A DNA stretch of 64,000 bases from positions 806,001 to 870,000 of the forward strand of contig BRXU01000023.1 in the NCBI GenBank assembly GCA_030267565.1. Direction: 5' to 3'. Both the position numbers and the translations under genes were made by a program. Under the pieces are notes generated by a model, which was given only the letters and a program-made list of their open reading frames with translations, had not been told where the DNA came from and did not search any database. This document shows positions 11,001 through 22,528 of this stretch, piece after piece. The DNA comes from Pleodorina starrii (taxonomy: Eukaryota; Chlorophyta; Chlorophyceae; Chlamydomonadales; Volvocaceae). Each line of letters starts with the position of its first letter. Positions within the stretch are counted from its first letter, which is position 1.

Positions 11001-14000
11001 GCGGCGGCGCTGCGCGCGCCGCCGCCGCCGCCGCCGCCGCTGCTGCCACCTCCATCCCTGGATTCCACCCTTGTCATGGTCGCTGCCCTGGCTTGCCACA
11101 TCTTGATCATCGCCGCAGGCGGTCTGCTGCTGCCGACGCTGCCGGCATCGGCGGCGTCGGCGGCGGTGGCGGCGCCGCCGCCGCCGCCGCTGCCTCTATG
11201 GGCAGCGCCGTTACTCGACCAGCGCGATGTCCATCGAGACCGGAATGCCGGCGCCGCCGCTGGCGACGCTGTACCGTCGTCGCCACTAGACGTCCAGTTG
11301 CCGCTTCCGCCGCCGCCGCTGCCGTCGCCGCCGCCGCTGCCGCCGGTGCCTGCATAATCCGACCATCCCACCTTGGACCGTAGGCCCAGCAGCGCCTTAG
11401 CCAGGCCGGTGCTGCTCCGGTGGTACGGTATGGGGTTTGACGGGCCGGATGTCGTACCTTGGAGTACGGATGAGGTCACGGCGGCTGCCTCGGCGACGGC
11501 GGCGGTGGCAGCGGCGGCGCCGCCGCCTCCACCAAAGGCGCCACCACTGTACCGCGTGCTGTCTTTGGAGACACGCGGCTTGAACCTGAAAAGCTCGGTC
11601 GAGCGTCGGGAACGGCCTGCGGCGGCGGCGGCGGCGGCGGTTGCTGGCGCGGCCGTCCCGCCTCCGCCACTGCCGTTATCACCGCTACTGCTGCAGCTGC
11701 CGCTGCAGCTGCCGCTGCCGTTGCCGCCAATGGTGAACAACAGCGGAGCGGAGCTCCGTTGCGCAATTCGCTGCTGCTGCGGTCGTGGAGAGGAGTGGAG
11801 TGGAGTGGAGTGAAGTGGCATGACCGCTTCTGCAGCGGATGTTCGCGCCTCGCCGGCGTCGAGTGGCAGTCCCCTGTCGAGTGGCACGTGCCCTACCACC
11901 GCTGCTGCCGCCTCGCCTGTGCAGGCGGCGGCGCTCATAGCCCGATCTGCGCCGGCGCCGGCGCCGCCGGCGCCGATTAGGAGCGCCAGCTCCGCAGCGG
12001 GACCGAGGCATGGGGCCGGACCGGCTGTCCCTAGCTGAGGTGGGGAGGTTTTGGAGAGCGTCTCATAAGGCCCCAGGCGTGATGACGACGCCAGCAGCAG
12101 CCGTGCCGGCACGGGGTCGACGGTGACGTCATGTAGGGGCTTGGCGGCCGCCGCCGCCGCCGCCGCCGCCACCGCCGGCGCTGTGGTGATGGTGGCGGTG
12201 GCGGTGGCGATGGTTATCGAGGGGCCCGCCACCTCACCACCACCGCCGTGGCTCAGGCCGCGGCTGCGCGGTCGCCGCCACAGCTTGCCGATGACGCCGG
12301 CGCTGCCACCACCACCACACACGGCAGCCGCCGCGGCGCGCCGGTTGACCCCAACGGCGTCGATGCCCCCGGACACGGGCGGGCTCGGCAGCTGCGCGTG
12401 GGTTTGCGGGGAGGGCTCAGTGGCCGCATCACGAAGGTGCGTTTGCGGCGCCGCCGGCGGCAGCGTCGCTAGCGAGTAGGCAGCGTCCGGCGCGGCGACG
12501 GCGGCGGCGGCGTCGCCGCCGCCAAGGAAGCCGATCAGTCGGGATGTGGGCGCTGCCGCCGTGGTGGGGTAGCTGTAGGTTGGTTGCAGCGGCAACGGCA
12601 GCTCCTCCTCCTCGGCGGCAATAGGCAATGGCGCAGGCTGCGACGGCGCCGGCCGCAATGGTCGCAGCGGCGGTGGCGGTGGCGGCAGCGGTGGCGGCGG
12701 CGGAGCCCGCCGTGGGCGCAGCAGCGGCTCCGGGGTCGTGCAAGACTGCAGGACGGCCGTCAAGTGGCGGTGCGCCGCCGGCGCCGGCGGCGCTGGCGGC
12801 GCCGCCAGCGCAGTTGCGGCGGCGGCGGCGGTTTCTTCCTTTGTGGACGTGCCCGTATCCCCATGTTCCTGCCCGGCCTGCGACAACGCGGCATCGCAAT
12901 CGGCCTCATCCAGGGTCTCACCCTCCAGGAACCCCGGGGCGGTGATGAGCTGGTGCAAGTCCAGGGAGGGCCGCGCCAGGAGCCGGCGCCGCCCGGGCAG
13001 CGGCTGGCTGCAGCTGCCGCCACCGCCGGCGCCGCCACTGGCGCCGTCGACACCACCGCCGCCGCTGCCAGTGGCCGCCTCCGACGGCTGCTGCTTGTGC
13101 TGATGGTGCCGCTGACGCGGCGGCGGGATAACGTACAGTGCGGAAGCTCGTATAGCGGCGCCGTCGTCGGCCATGAGGTCGACCAGTGTCGAGAGCTCAA
13201 CGCCGGTCGACTGCGATACGCGGCGTAGCTTAGCCGTCAGCTCGTCTTCCCGTGTGTCCCCGGCGGCGGCGACGGCGGCGGCGAGGCCGCTGCAGCGGCT
13301 CCCCCGCGATCCGGTCCCCGTGATACGCCTTCTCAGCCCCGTTGCCTCCGCCTCCGCCAGAGCAGCGGCGGCGGTGTTCTCTGCGGCGGCGGCGGCGGCG
13401 GCAGCGCCGCCGCTGCCGCCGCTGGCGTCGCTGGCTCGGAGAAAGGCAAGGGGCCACTGGCGAGAGCCGAGGGTCAGCACGGGCGCGCTAGCGCGCTGGC
13501 GACGGCCGCCTTCCTCAGCCGCCGGCGTTGCCCCTGTACGACAGTACGACGCCGACATGGCGCGCTCACGGCGGGGGCCGCTGCACCCGACGTCAATGGC
13601 GCCATCAGGCGTGTCCACTGTAGGGCTGTCGACAGATTGTACGGCACGGCGGAGCTTGTCCAGTAGGTACGGCGCAATCGGTGGTGATGGGACAAGCATG
13701 GCTACCCGACGGCCAGCTGCGGCGGCGACGGCGGCACCGCCGCCGCCTGCCCTGCCCGTACTGCCAATGGAAGAAGACGACCCGCGACGGTTAGAAGGAC
13801 CGTTGGTAGTTGGACTGCTCCAGGGCACAGCGTGCACCGGTGAGGATGAGCGCTGGTATGGCCGCAGCGACTCGGCGTGACGTGCCGGCAGTGGCGCCGC
13901 CGCCGCCGCCGCCGCTGATGCGGGCGCCGCCACCGCCGCCGCCAACAACTCCGCCGGCGACACCGGCGGGGAGCTGCTTTGGCTAAACCGCCGCAACAGG

Positions 14001-17000
14001 CGCGTGCTGACGCGCGCGAAAAAGCCGCCGCCGCTCAATGACTTGGAAGAGCTCCTGCCGTCGCCGCCGCCGGTATTGTTGTTGTTGCCGCCGCTGCCAC
14101 GGCCGTCGGCGCCCTGCGGCTGCTGCGACGACTGCTCGCTAACGGAGGAGTCACGGCGGAAGGCCAAGCCCGAGCCGCGCGCGGCGAGGCGCTGCGACAC
14201 CCGCGGCGTCGGCGGCGCCATTGAATGTACGGCAACGGGCTCGTACATTTCCTGTTCCCAGGCGCGGATCGCCGCCGGATTCGCGCTTCGCCCCGAGCAT
14301 GCGCCTCCCCCTCCGCCTCCCCCTCCGCCTCCGCCTCCGCCGCCGCCGAAGCAGCCTCCGAAACCGCCTCCGAAACCGCCTCCGCGGTAGCTCTCGACCA
14401 CGTTTGGTACGACGGTCATGTCCCTGCTCGCTAGCAGAGGTCTGGGGGAGGCGTGCCCGGGGCCCGCATCCCATCGTTGCTCCCGAAGCTGCACCAGGCC
14501 GTTCAGGTCCGTCAGCAGCTGTCGTACATAGTGCTCCTCGTGGGTTCGCGCCAACGACCCGCGGGTCGACATGAGCGGGTGGGTCAGTGAGGCCGCCCGC
14601 CAGGACCGCTGGGACGCAATGTCGGCCCGCATGACGGCGGGTGGCGGCGGCTGCAGTCGGGCGGTGAGGAGGGCCACCAGCCACTGGGCCTGGAGCTCGC
14701 ACACCAACAGACGGCTGCCGGCGTGGGCCTGAGGGAGGGTGCGGAGTGGGAGGAAGGAAGGGCGGAGGCGGGCAAGGAGGAGGAGGAGGCGAGGAGGAGG
14801 GAAGGGAGAGGGGGTCGGGGTAAGGAATAATAGAACGGAGGGGCAAGCTGACGGAGGGGCAGACGCCTCACCCACCCACCTGCCAGCCCACGAACGCCAG
14901 CCCCGGCACGTCCGGATGCACCACTCCGCGATACAGCGCCATAACACCGTCTCCGTCTCCAAGGCAGGATGAGACGGAAGAGGCCGAGGAGGACCGTCCC
15001 TGCTGCTGCTGCTGCTGCTGATCAGCGGGGCGGGGGTCTCTGCCCTGGAGCAGCGCCGCCCTGAGGGCTGGGTCCAGGAAGGGCATGACCCGTGGGTCAC
15101 GAAAGCTGGGAGCCCACAGAACCACGTGGCTAGCCCGCTGCCGCTGCTGCTGCGGCTGCTGCTGCTGAGCGACCGCGGTGGCAGCTCGTGCATCCGAACG
15201 CCCGGCGGGTCTGACAACGGCACCATCCGCGGCGTCGCCGGTTGCGGATGTGGGGCCGGCGACGCCGGGCTTGGCGCCGCCGCCGCCGCCGCCGCCGTTG
15301 GCGCTGCCGCGCGACACCACCGCCGCCGCGCGCTCCCGGACGTAGGCCCAGAAGCGGCGCTTGGTGGGCGCAATGAGCGCTCGGCCCACCGGCCCCGGCG
15401 GCGGCAGGGAGGGGTGCGGCTGCAGGGCGGCCTGCAGGGCCCGCCGCCGGGCGCCCTCCAGCAGCGAGGGACCGTCCATGCAGATGGGAGGTGCGCTCGA
15501 CGGCGAAGGCCCGGGGGAGGTGGTGGTGGTGGTGGCGGTGGCGAAGGTTGAGGGCTGCTCGGCCGAAAGGGCAGGAGGAGGGGCAGGAGGGGCAGGAGCG
15601 CAGGACGCAGGAGGGCCAGGCGGGGGCGGTGATGCCGGTTTGTGTAGCTGGCTAGAACACGCCGTGTGGTGAGTGTATGAAGAGTACTTCCATCGGCTAT
15701 CGGATGTGGTTGCGGGGGCGCGCTTAGTCGCTCGTGAGGCAGCCGGTGATGAGGGACTTATTTGCGCTCCAGTTCGGGATGGAGTTTTATCCGCTCAAAT
15801 TAATATTTTTTAGTTCAGGGTTCGATACTCACAAGGCACGGCCCTCTTTGCATGTGCCCCTGCGCGGAGCGCTGCGGTGGTTTTGACAGGCAGGCCTCGC
15901 TTGGCCGCCCGGGTCGCCGGTGCCTGGGGGCAGTCCTCACCAGCCGCCCAAGGCCCAACCCATCCCACCACCCCTCTTCGCCAAACCCCTCGAGCTTGCC
16001 CCCCGTTGACACCATCCAGCAACCCGTCCACCATCCCCGCAAGGTGCGGTGCCATACCACCTGCCATAACGTCGTACGTTTTAGCGGTGCCATACCACCT
16101 GCCATAACGTCGTACGTTTTAGCGGTGCCATACCACCTGCCATAACGTCGTACGTTTTAGCGGTGCCATACCACCTGCCATAACGTCGTACGTTTTAGCG
16201 GTGCCATACCACCTGCCATAACGTCGTACGTTTTAGCGGTGCCACACCACCTGTCATAACGTCGTACGTTTTATAGCCAATTTACATGACACGTAACGTT
16301 ACCTCACGTATACATGAAAAGTGGCAGGCCCAAACGGATCCCAATTTACATGGGCTGTTTTGGGGACGTTATCTCTGTTGGCGCGAGGTCCGTACACACT
16401 ATGTTTTGAGGCGGTAACGTCAAAGCGCCCATGTCATATCACTCCAGCACGATGTTAAACCCTTAGGACGAAGCCTGCGAGCGTCGTTGCCCATAATGGA
16501 ACCCGACGCGCCGAGGTCGGCCTCACCGCGCGAGAGCTCGTTCTCAGAGCACGCCAAGCCCTCGCGGCGCTGGAGACCCCCCGGCACGGCTGGGACAGAG
16601 TGGGGCCGCAGCACCCCATCCTAGCGGTCGTTGAGGAGCGAATGCGGTGCGCAGCCCCGGTGGAGATCACGGCCTAAGCAGCTGTGCTAGTGACGGGGCA
16701 GGGGCGTTGGTTGGAGGGGAGGAGGGAGCGGGCGGTGGGGGGGAGGAGGGTGGGGGGATTGGAGGGCTGGGGGGGGAGCCTGGAGAGGGCGAGTGGAGCG
16801 AGGAGAGCAGGAAGGGCGGTGGGCAAGGGGAGGGCTGGGCGTGCGGGCAAGGGTTTCCTGGCCGAGGGTCTCGTGGGCTAGCAGGGAGGGGAAGGAGCAG
16901 GCCTGTGTGCTTTGTCTGGTGTGAGTGTGGGTGTGTACCCTCTTCCCGGGAGACGGGGCCCGTCGAGGAGTAAGGGGCGGTTTTGTGCTGTCTGGCGGCT

Positions 17001-20000
17001 GAGGAGTGCGGCGCGGGAGGCCTGCAGTTTTGGCGCTTTAGGGAGAGGGAGAGGTGGAGAGGGAGGGGTTGCAGAGGGAGGGTAGGTGGTGCTGGGCTCC
17101 GCAGGCGGCCAGGGACGGAGGGGCAGGTTTTCTCTGCGTGGTAGGCGAGGGCAGGCAGCGCCTATGAGCCGTGCCCCGTAGTGGGTTTTCCAGGGGGGCG
17201 CCGCGCCGGCTTGTCATCCCCCCCCGCGGCCGTGGGTGTTTGTTTTGCCCCGCGCTGGGCAGTGTCGGGGAACCTGTAGCCCCCAGGAGGAGGCCGCCTG
17301 GCGGGCCAACGTGCGGTTGGGTGCTTTAGTGAGCGGTTCCTGCAGCAGCACCTTGGTTGTCGTGTTCGTTGTGGCAGTTGGGCTCCTTGCTGTGCTGGCT
17401 TTCGTGGGAGCCCTTGGTGAGGGGACTCAGCCCCTCGTTCTCGTGAGGGACCTTGTCTGGGGGCCTAGGTGGGCTTTCCCTTGCCTCGGTTTTTTTTCTG
17501 GGCTGCGGTGGTGCCGCCCCGTTGTCGTGGGCCCCTGCCCCAGGGGTAGAGGGCGTTCAGAGGCACTCTTTGCGTAGAGCTCTAGAGCCCCGTGAGCGCG
17601 CGAGGAGGCTGGCCAGGTGGGGGGTGGTAGCTAGTCTTGGTAGGCGTTTTTGGTTGAGGTGTGTGACGCCTCTCGCGTGGCTCCCGCTAAGCGCGGCCCG
17701 CAGTCGTCTGCGCCGCTGAGTTGGTTGGCCAGGGGCCGTGGTGGGTGCCCCTGGCTGACGCGAGTGAGGGAGTGAGGCGCGCGCGGCGGAACAGACGGAT
17801 GTAGCCGCGCGCCCGCCCCTGCGCTGTGTCTCGGCCCGGTCAGGGCCCCCGGTGCTCGTCCTGTCTCAGGGCGAGTCGCCCACAGTGTAACACCCGTTAA
17901 CATGAAAAGTGGCAGGCCCAAACGGATCCCAATTTACATGGGCTGTTTTGGGGACGTTATCTCTGTTGGCGCGAGGTCCGTACACACTATGTTTTGAGGC
18001 GGTAACGTCAAAGCGCCCATGTCATATCACTCCAGCACGATGTTAAACCCTTAGGACGAAGCCTGCGAGCGTCGTTGCCCATAATGGAACCCGACGCGCC
18101 GAGGTCGTCCTCATCGCGCGAGAGCTCGTTCTCAGAGTACGCCAAGCCCTCGATGGCGGCCTCATCGTGCTCATTGTTTGCATATTGATTATACTAAAGT
18201 TGTGCGGCGTCGGCGAGCGGCTGCGACCGCGGCCGGCCCTGCGCGGCGTCGGCATGGCTCTCGGAAGCTCGGCCTGACCGACAGGGACCGACCACTGTGT
18301 CTTGTCGAGAAGCAGCAGCGCCTTGTCAAGATCCATGTTGACTATATGCAGAACTAGCCGGCAGCGAAACTCATTCGGGCGTGCCGAGCTGCCGATCACG
18401 GTGAGGGACCGGTGCGCTTGTAGGTCGTACTATTTTGGAAAATAGTACGGCACGCATTCTCCAGCGCTGTTCCCGCGCACTTATCATAAAAGGTATTCAC
18501 ATACTGCCTGGCCTTGTATCGGTTCGTTATATGTGCCCCAGCAGCTTTGGTCACTTAGGCAGCTATTCATAAATGGACATGGCCACGCAATTCTCTGAGC
18601 AAATACGCGTAGCACGGGATTGCATTACACAAGCAGAGGACATCAAGGCCGTGCGTGATATAGCACTCTTCGAGCTCGCGCGCTATGTTGCAGATTTGAA
18701 AAATAATTCGGTGATACTCAGCATGATACGTGGGAGCCTTGATTCCGGACACATGCCTGGCTTGAGCATAGTGCATAGGAGCAGTGCTCTGCTGCCGCTG
18801 CGCTTGTGCGGAGTTGCCCTTCGTCATGTACCGGGGTAGTATGTTTGGCGAGAAGTTCGCAGTGGGAACGCGATGGAGATCGCCGACGATACCAAGTGTA
18901 TGACATAACTGAACGATTGGTCTTGAAGGAAATCAAAACTATGCTAAAATGAGGTTGTACTGGCTGTAACGGGGCGAGGGGTCAACGTTTGGTCAATTAC
19001 ACCCCCCCCCCTGGGGCCACGTTAGACTTTTTGGCCACGTAACGTGTAACGGACCCGTTACCCCATGCGAACTGACCACGTTTCCTGTAAAGTGACAACG
19101 TAACGTGTCATGTAAATCCAGCAGGTGCCATACCACCTGCCATAACGTCGTACGTTTTAGCGGTGCCATACCACCTGCCATAACGTCGTACGTTTTAGCG
19201 GTGCCATACCACCTGCCATAACGTCGTACGTTTTAGCGGTGCCATACCACCTGCCATAACGTCGTACGTTTTGAACTCACCTCCCGTACGACCAGCCCAA
19301 CGCCGCGGCCCCTCCGTAGCAGGGCCACAGCCGACGCGCACTCCACCGCCGCCGCGCCTGCGTTTCAGTTGCGTGTGTGCGCGGCCGTGGGTGCGGGGGA
19401 GCGCAGGGTTGGGAATCGTAAAAGGTCAAATGAACAGGCGGGGCCCGGGGATCAGCCCAACCACTGGGCAGGGATGGATGCAGGGGCGGGGCGAGGCGAG
19501 TCTGACGCCTGGAAACGGTTTGTGGAGTGTGGAGCGCCGCTGCAGGCGCCGCCCCCCCACCCGCTTCCTCCGCCTGGGCTACCGGTATCTACGGTACCCC
19601 GCTCCCCTCGCCGCGACCCCCCTGCACACGCTCGGCGCAATCCCCCTGCAGCTCGAGCGTTGCTGCACTACCGAGATGGGACGCGAAGGGATGGGGCGGG
19701 GCGGTCGGTGCGTGACGTGTCGGGCGGCGTGCGGCAACACGCCGCATCCCCCGGGCGGGAAGGGCTTCTTCGCCCCTTCCCCTCGGCCCTCGCCCCAGGC
19801 CCCGCGGCCCCAAAACCTCCATCCCAATCGCTCCGGTTCCATTTACACCATCCCCTGCGCCATCGCCGCGTCATCCCTACGGTGCCATTTATGTTAAACC
19901 ACCCTCCCCCCCACCGCTGCCGCCGCACCATCGCCGACGACGGTGACGCCCGCCGCTGCGTCTTCGGAGACCTCCGCGACCGTCGCCTCGTTTGCGTGGA

Positions 20001-21189
20001 GCACCACCGCGCCCGCGGCTGCAGCCGCCGAAGGGACCTGGCAAACAGGGGGTTCGAGGGGAGGCAATAGAAACGATACCGCATGGGGGTTCGAGGGGCG
20101 GCGGGGGACACCGCCGGCGTTTTGGCAGATGGGATGAAACCGTGTACGGTACTCCCAGAGGGTGCCCTGCCCGCGCATCCTGGGTCCGCTCCAGGGGACC
20201 TGCGCCAGATTCTGATTACGGTACGGCAGGTAAAGATCCATCAACGCATCCCTGACCGGCCAGACAAACGTACGATTTACCGCAAGATCTACCAGATTCT
20301 ACCAACCTGGGCCAAATCGGCGTCGAGCAGGCCAGCCTCCGGCAGCCCGTGCCCCGTGCACAGCACCACGAAATCCGCGGCGGCCTGGTAGCGCTTGCCC
20401 AGTGCGACATCCTGGAAGACGGCGTGCCAGCGGCCGCTGACGGCGTCAAAGCTGAGGTGAGTGACGCGGCAGGACAGCCGTACATGGTCTGTGACGTTGT
20501 AGTACGCGGCGTACGACGAAAGGTAGAGTCGTACGTCATTGGCCTGCACGCGAAGCGGGGAAGTCGGTCGGACGCGGAATGTGGCAGGATTTTAGGAGGG
20601 GCGATTATTTGGGGACTGTTCTACAGGATGGGTGGGTACCGTGCGGGGTTTAATTCGCTAAGGTCGAGTTGGCGCACTGGCGTCCGTAAACGCGGTCAGG
20701 CATTCGGGCGACCATGGTTGTTGGTTGTCGTTGATAGACCGCGGGATAACAAAACCGCCCTGATGTTCATGTATTAAGCGGTAAAATATGGTAATCATTA
20801 CCGTTGGCTCGAAGGGAAGGCTGGCGGTGAAGGTTGCGTCGCTAAAGAGAAGTCCCTCCACGGGTCCTGCGGTTGATTGCGGAGAGGGTGTTGCGGCGCA
20901 CCCGTTGACCGGGAACTCTCAGCGGATTCAGTTAATTTTTGCAAATCTTGGTTAGAAAGGAGCTGTTCGCGGCTGCCATATCGTTCGGCTTGCCTGTGCA
21001 GCTTTTGTCGCCCTTTACATCGCTCGACCAGCCCCCGATTGTTGGGGACTGCTCCAAAATAATCACATTAAATCCAGCGTTTAAGAATATTGCTGCAGTT
21101 GCTAACCCCGCAGGGCCAGCGCCAACGATGAGGACGTCAGCGACCGTCCGCAACACAGCTAGGGTCCCGCTCGGGCCAGCCTCCGCCAT
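8083..21189 (-). CDS. Flavin-containing monooxygenase-like protein with giant low-complexity C-terminal tail
   Basis: Exons I can place: 21189-21019, 20866-20802, 20543-20307, 20037-19915, 15647-14880, 14728-9696, 9363-8676, 8307-8083. All later junctions agree in phase; the first to second does not, so a small exon or another donor is missing there. The start is the ATG giving MAEAGPSG, with an in-frame upstream ATG at 21207. Residues 19-28 (VLIVGAGPAG) are the FAD Rossmann motif, followed by ILEQSPTIGGW. Exon 3 has ANDVRLYLSSYAAYY and VVLCTGHG. Exon 4 has VTVVGDGAAA, the second dinucleotide (NADPH-type) motif. Exons 5-6 carry the FMO C-terminus (PFLDPALRAALLQ, VHPDVPGLAFVGWQ, CELQAQWLVALL). 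FMOs oxygenate soft N or S atoms of small molecules. A tail of some 1,900 residues of Gly/Ala/Ser/Pro runs with basic Ser-rich patches follows; its function is unknown. The usual segment after the NADPH motif is weak. Confidence 0.7.
15650..16047. other. FMO intron sequence left of the 38-bp repeat array
   Basis: Part of the 4.3-kb intron between the NADPH-motif exon (ending 19915) and the next exon (starting 15647). It contains an AT-rich patch near 15795-15815. No coding signal. Confidence 0.5.
16048..16273 (+). repeat. Tandem array of a 38-bp repeat, left block (6 copies)
   Basis: Units begin at 16048, 16086, 16124, 16162, 16200 and 16238. Each begins GGTGCCATACCACCTGCC and ends ATAACGTCGTACGTTTTAGC. 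The last unit has three changes. The same unit recurs at 19124-19271 on the other side of the 2.8-kb insertion. Confidence 0.95.
16312..16563 (+). repeat. 250-bp internal direct repeat, copy 1
   Basis: Begins CATGAAAAGTGGCAGGCCC and is about 97% identical to 17901-18152. On the minus strand both copies can be read as an open stretch ending TTLAGFVLRV and a stop, but nothing supports translation. Confidence 0.9.
16564..17900. other. G-rich interior of the inverted-repeat element
   Basis: 1.3 kb between the two 250-bp repeats. 16690-16880 and 17040-17110 are strongly G-rich on the plus strand. The open frames (16647-16973, 17236-17577) have no recognisable domain. It could be captured host sequence; I cannot identify it. 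Confidence 0.4.
17901..18152 (+). repeat. 250-bp internal direct repeat, copy 2
   Basis: Near-identical to 16312-16563. Homology ends shortly after GCCAAGCCCTCG. Confidence 0.9.
18426..18449. repeat. 11-bp perfect stem-loop
   Basis: CGTACTATTTT, a GG loop, then AAAATAGTACG, inside the inverted-repeat element. The ends of the stem are the common CGTAC core seen throughout the window. Confidence 0.8.
18574..18839 (+). CDS. Hypothetical small protein within the inverted-repeat element
   Basis: An 88-codon ORF starting MDMATQFSEQIRVARDCITQ. The first 53 residues have balanced, helix-like composition unlike the Arg/Pro-rich spurious ORFs nearby, and the DNA is less GC-rich. No family recognised. 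It may be a fragment of an element-encoded protein or a remnant of a captured gene. Confidence 0.25.
19124..19271 (+). repeat. Tandem array of the 38-bp repeat, right block (4 copies)
   Basis: Units begin at 19124, 19162, 19200 and 19238, matching the left block. Array and element together lie in the FMO intron. Confidence 0.95.
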
Positions 21190-21207
21190 GATGCTTCCTG
21201 TCACCAA

Positions 21208-22523
21208 TGCGCCCTTACGTACGCGTTATATGGCATCTAAGCTTTTAAAAATTTTGTTGATTGCTATGTGATTGTATACTGCGTGCACGATGCGACCAGT
21301 CAATTTCACTGTTCATACCGTGAACTCTGTTGGCAAAACTCCTGCCCTTAAAACTAAGCCAGACACCCTTCATGTCTGAAGTATCACTTGGAGTTGCGCA
21401 CAGGCATTCATGCACAGGCAAGCGTAACGGCGGGGGGTGGGGGGGGTCCTTACACTTCCAGTTGCGTCCCGCGGATCAACCGCCGTTGAAGCCCACAAGA
21501 ACGTGTTCATGCAGTACACGCAGTTCCCTCAATCAATACAACCGACCAAAACTCGCAACTACGTAACTAACCCTCTTCTGGTTATATGCCATCGATGAGC
21601 AGTATCGGCGCAGGGCTTGCGCCAGCAAGCTGGTCAACTATCTGTACAGTAGGTCAAACGCCAGTTACTAACTGCCAGCTGAGTAATGTTATCCTTCAAT
21701 TCCAATTTCCAAGAAGTGATTATGCACATATTTCTTATTATGTGTGCACACACGCGATATTCTGTGCAAGTCGCGAACCCGCGAGATGGCTACCTGAAGG
21801 TTTTCTGAGTGCAACGCTAGAAAACCAAGGTTTTCTGTGAACTCAGAGGAGTTGTGCCCTCATAAGGGCGTTGGTACGGCACATGGTGCCAGTTAAGGTG
21901 TCCGCGAAGGCGTGGAGGAGTGATTTTCGGGTTTTGTAGCTACATAGGGTGGTTGCTGCGAGGCTGTGGGCATTAAGGCCTTAGCGATAGCTTTCGCGGT
22001 AGCCGGCCCTCACCCGGCCTAAGCGGTAGCCGGCCCTCACCCGGCCTACCTACCGAATAAGGACGGCTTTCATTGCTTGCAGGTACCCTTTGTGTGTAAC
22101 GAACGATGATTTCTCATGAAAACGGTAGTTTGAGGCAGAACAAAACGGGCCAACGCAGGAACGATTGTGTGCATATCACGAACTGCTGCTCATGTAACAA
22201 AGATTCATGTTGTCACCAAACGTAAGTGAACGTTCATGTCTAGTGGCAACCACAACCGACGTATCCCGTCGAGCCTTCCCGGACACCCGGAGGTTGCGTA
22301 AAAAGAGAACGCCGCGGAATCAACCGTTGAACAACAAAAATTGGTTATAGTCATTTTTTGCCGCAGTGCACCGCCGGATAAAACCAAGAAAGACGCCGCA
22401 TTCCGACGGGACGCGGACGGAGTGTCAGCCCGCGCCAGCTGACGGGCCTGACCCTGCCTGACGCTTCGAACCCTCAAATCCCTCATCACGCATTACATGC
22501 GCCGATAACCCTGAGGACGACAT
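21208..22523. other. 5' flank of the FMO-like gene
   Basis: Intergenic region between the FMO start and the probable 3' end of ARPC3, AT-richer than the coding regions. Short ORFs occur (for example 22205-22489 minus) without recognisable motifs. The FMO promoter is expected here, but I cannot point to defined elements. Confidence 0.4.
21990..22050 (+). repeat. Short tandem duplication upstream of the FMO-like gene
   Basis: Two copies of a roughly 27-bp unit with the core CGGTAGCCGGCCCTCACCC. Its role is unknown. Confidence 0.8.
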
Positions 22524-22528
22524 TTACA
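22524..22528 (-). promoter_or_regulatory. Candidate TGTAA polyadenylation signal for ARPC3
   Basis: TGTAA on the minus strand is the usual chlorophyte signal and is the first one I noticed downstream of the ARPC3 stop (23841). It implies a 3' UTR of about 1.3 kb. Confidence 0.4.

Larger units (their letters stand above)
16280..19117. mobile_element. 2.8-kb element with terminal inverted repeats, inserted in the 38-bp array
   Basis: The left end begins ATTTACATGACACGTAACGTT; the right end, read on the other strand, differs at one of 21 positions. CCA flanks both ends (16277-16279 and 19118-19120), a possible 3-bp target duplication. The element splits a 38-bp satellite array (6 copies left, 4 right). 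Inside are a 250-bp direct repeat (16312-16563 and 17901-18152), a G-rich core (16680-17300) and a small ORF (18574-18839). I see no DDE transposase, so it is probably non-autonomous. It sits within an intron of the FMO-like gene. Confidence 0.7.

Noticed and set aside
9350..15373. Single 2,007-codon ORF as one protein from 15373
   Set aside because: Its first 200 codons are in the wrong frame relative to the FMO motifs, and its last 115 codons lie beyond a good donor at 9695. The real gene uses only the middle (14728-9696) of this frame.
16048..19271. CRISPR-like array (38-bp repeats)
   Set aside because: The repeats are directly contiguous, without spacers, and the genome is eukaryotic; this is a tandem satellite.
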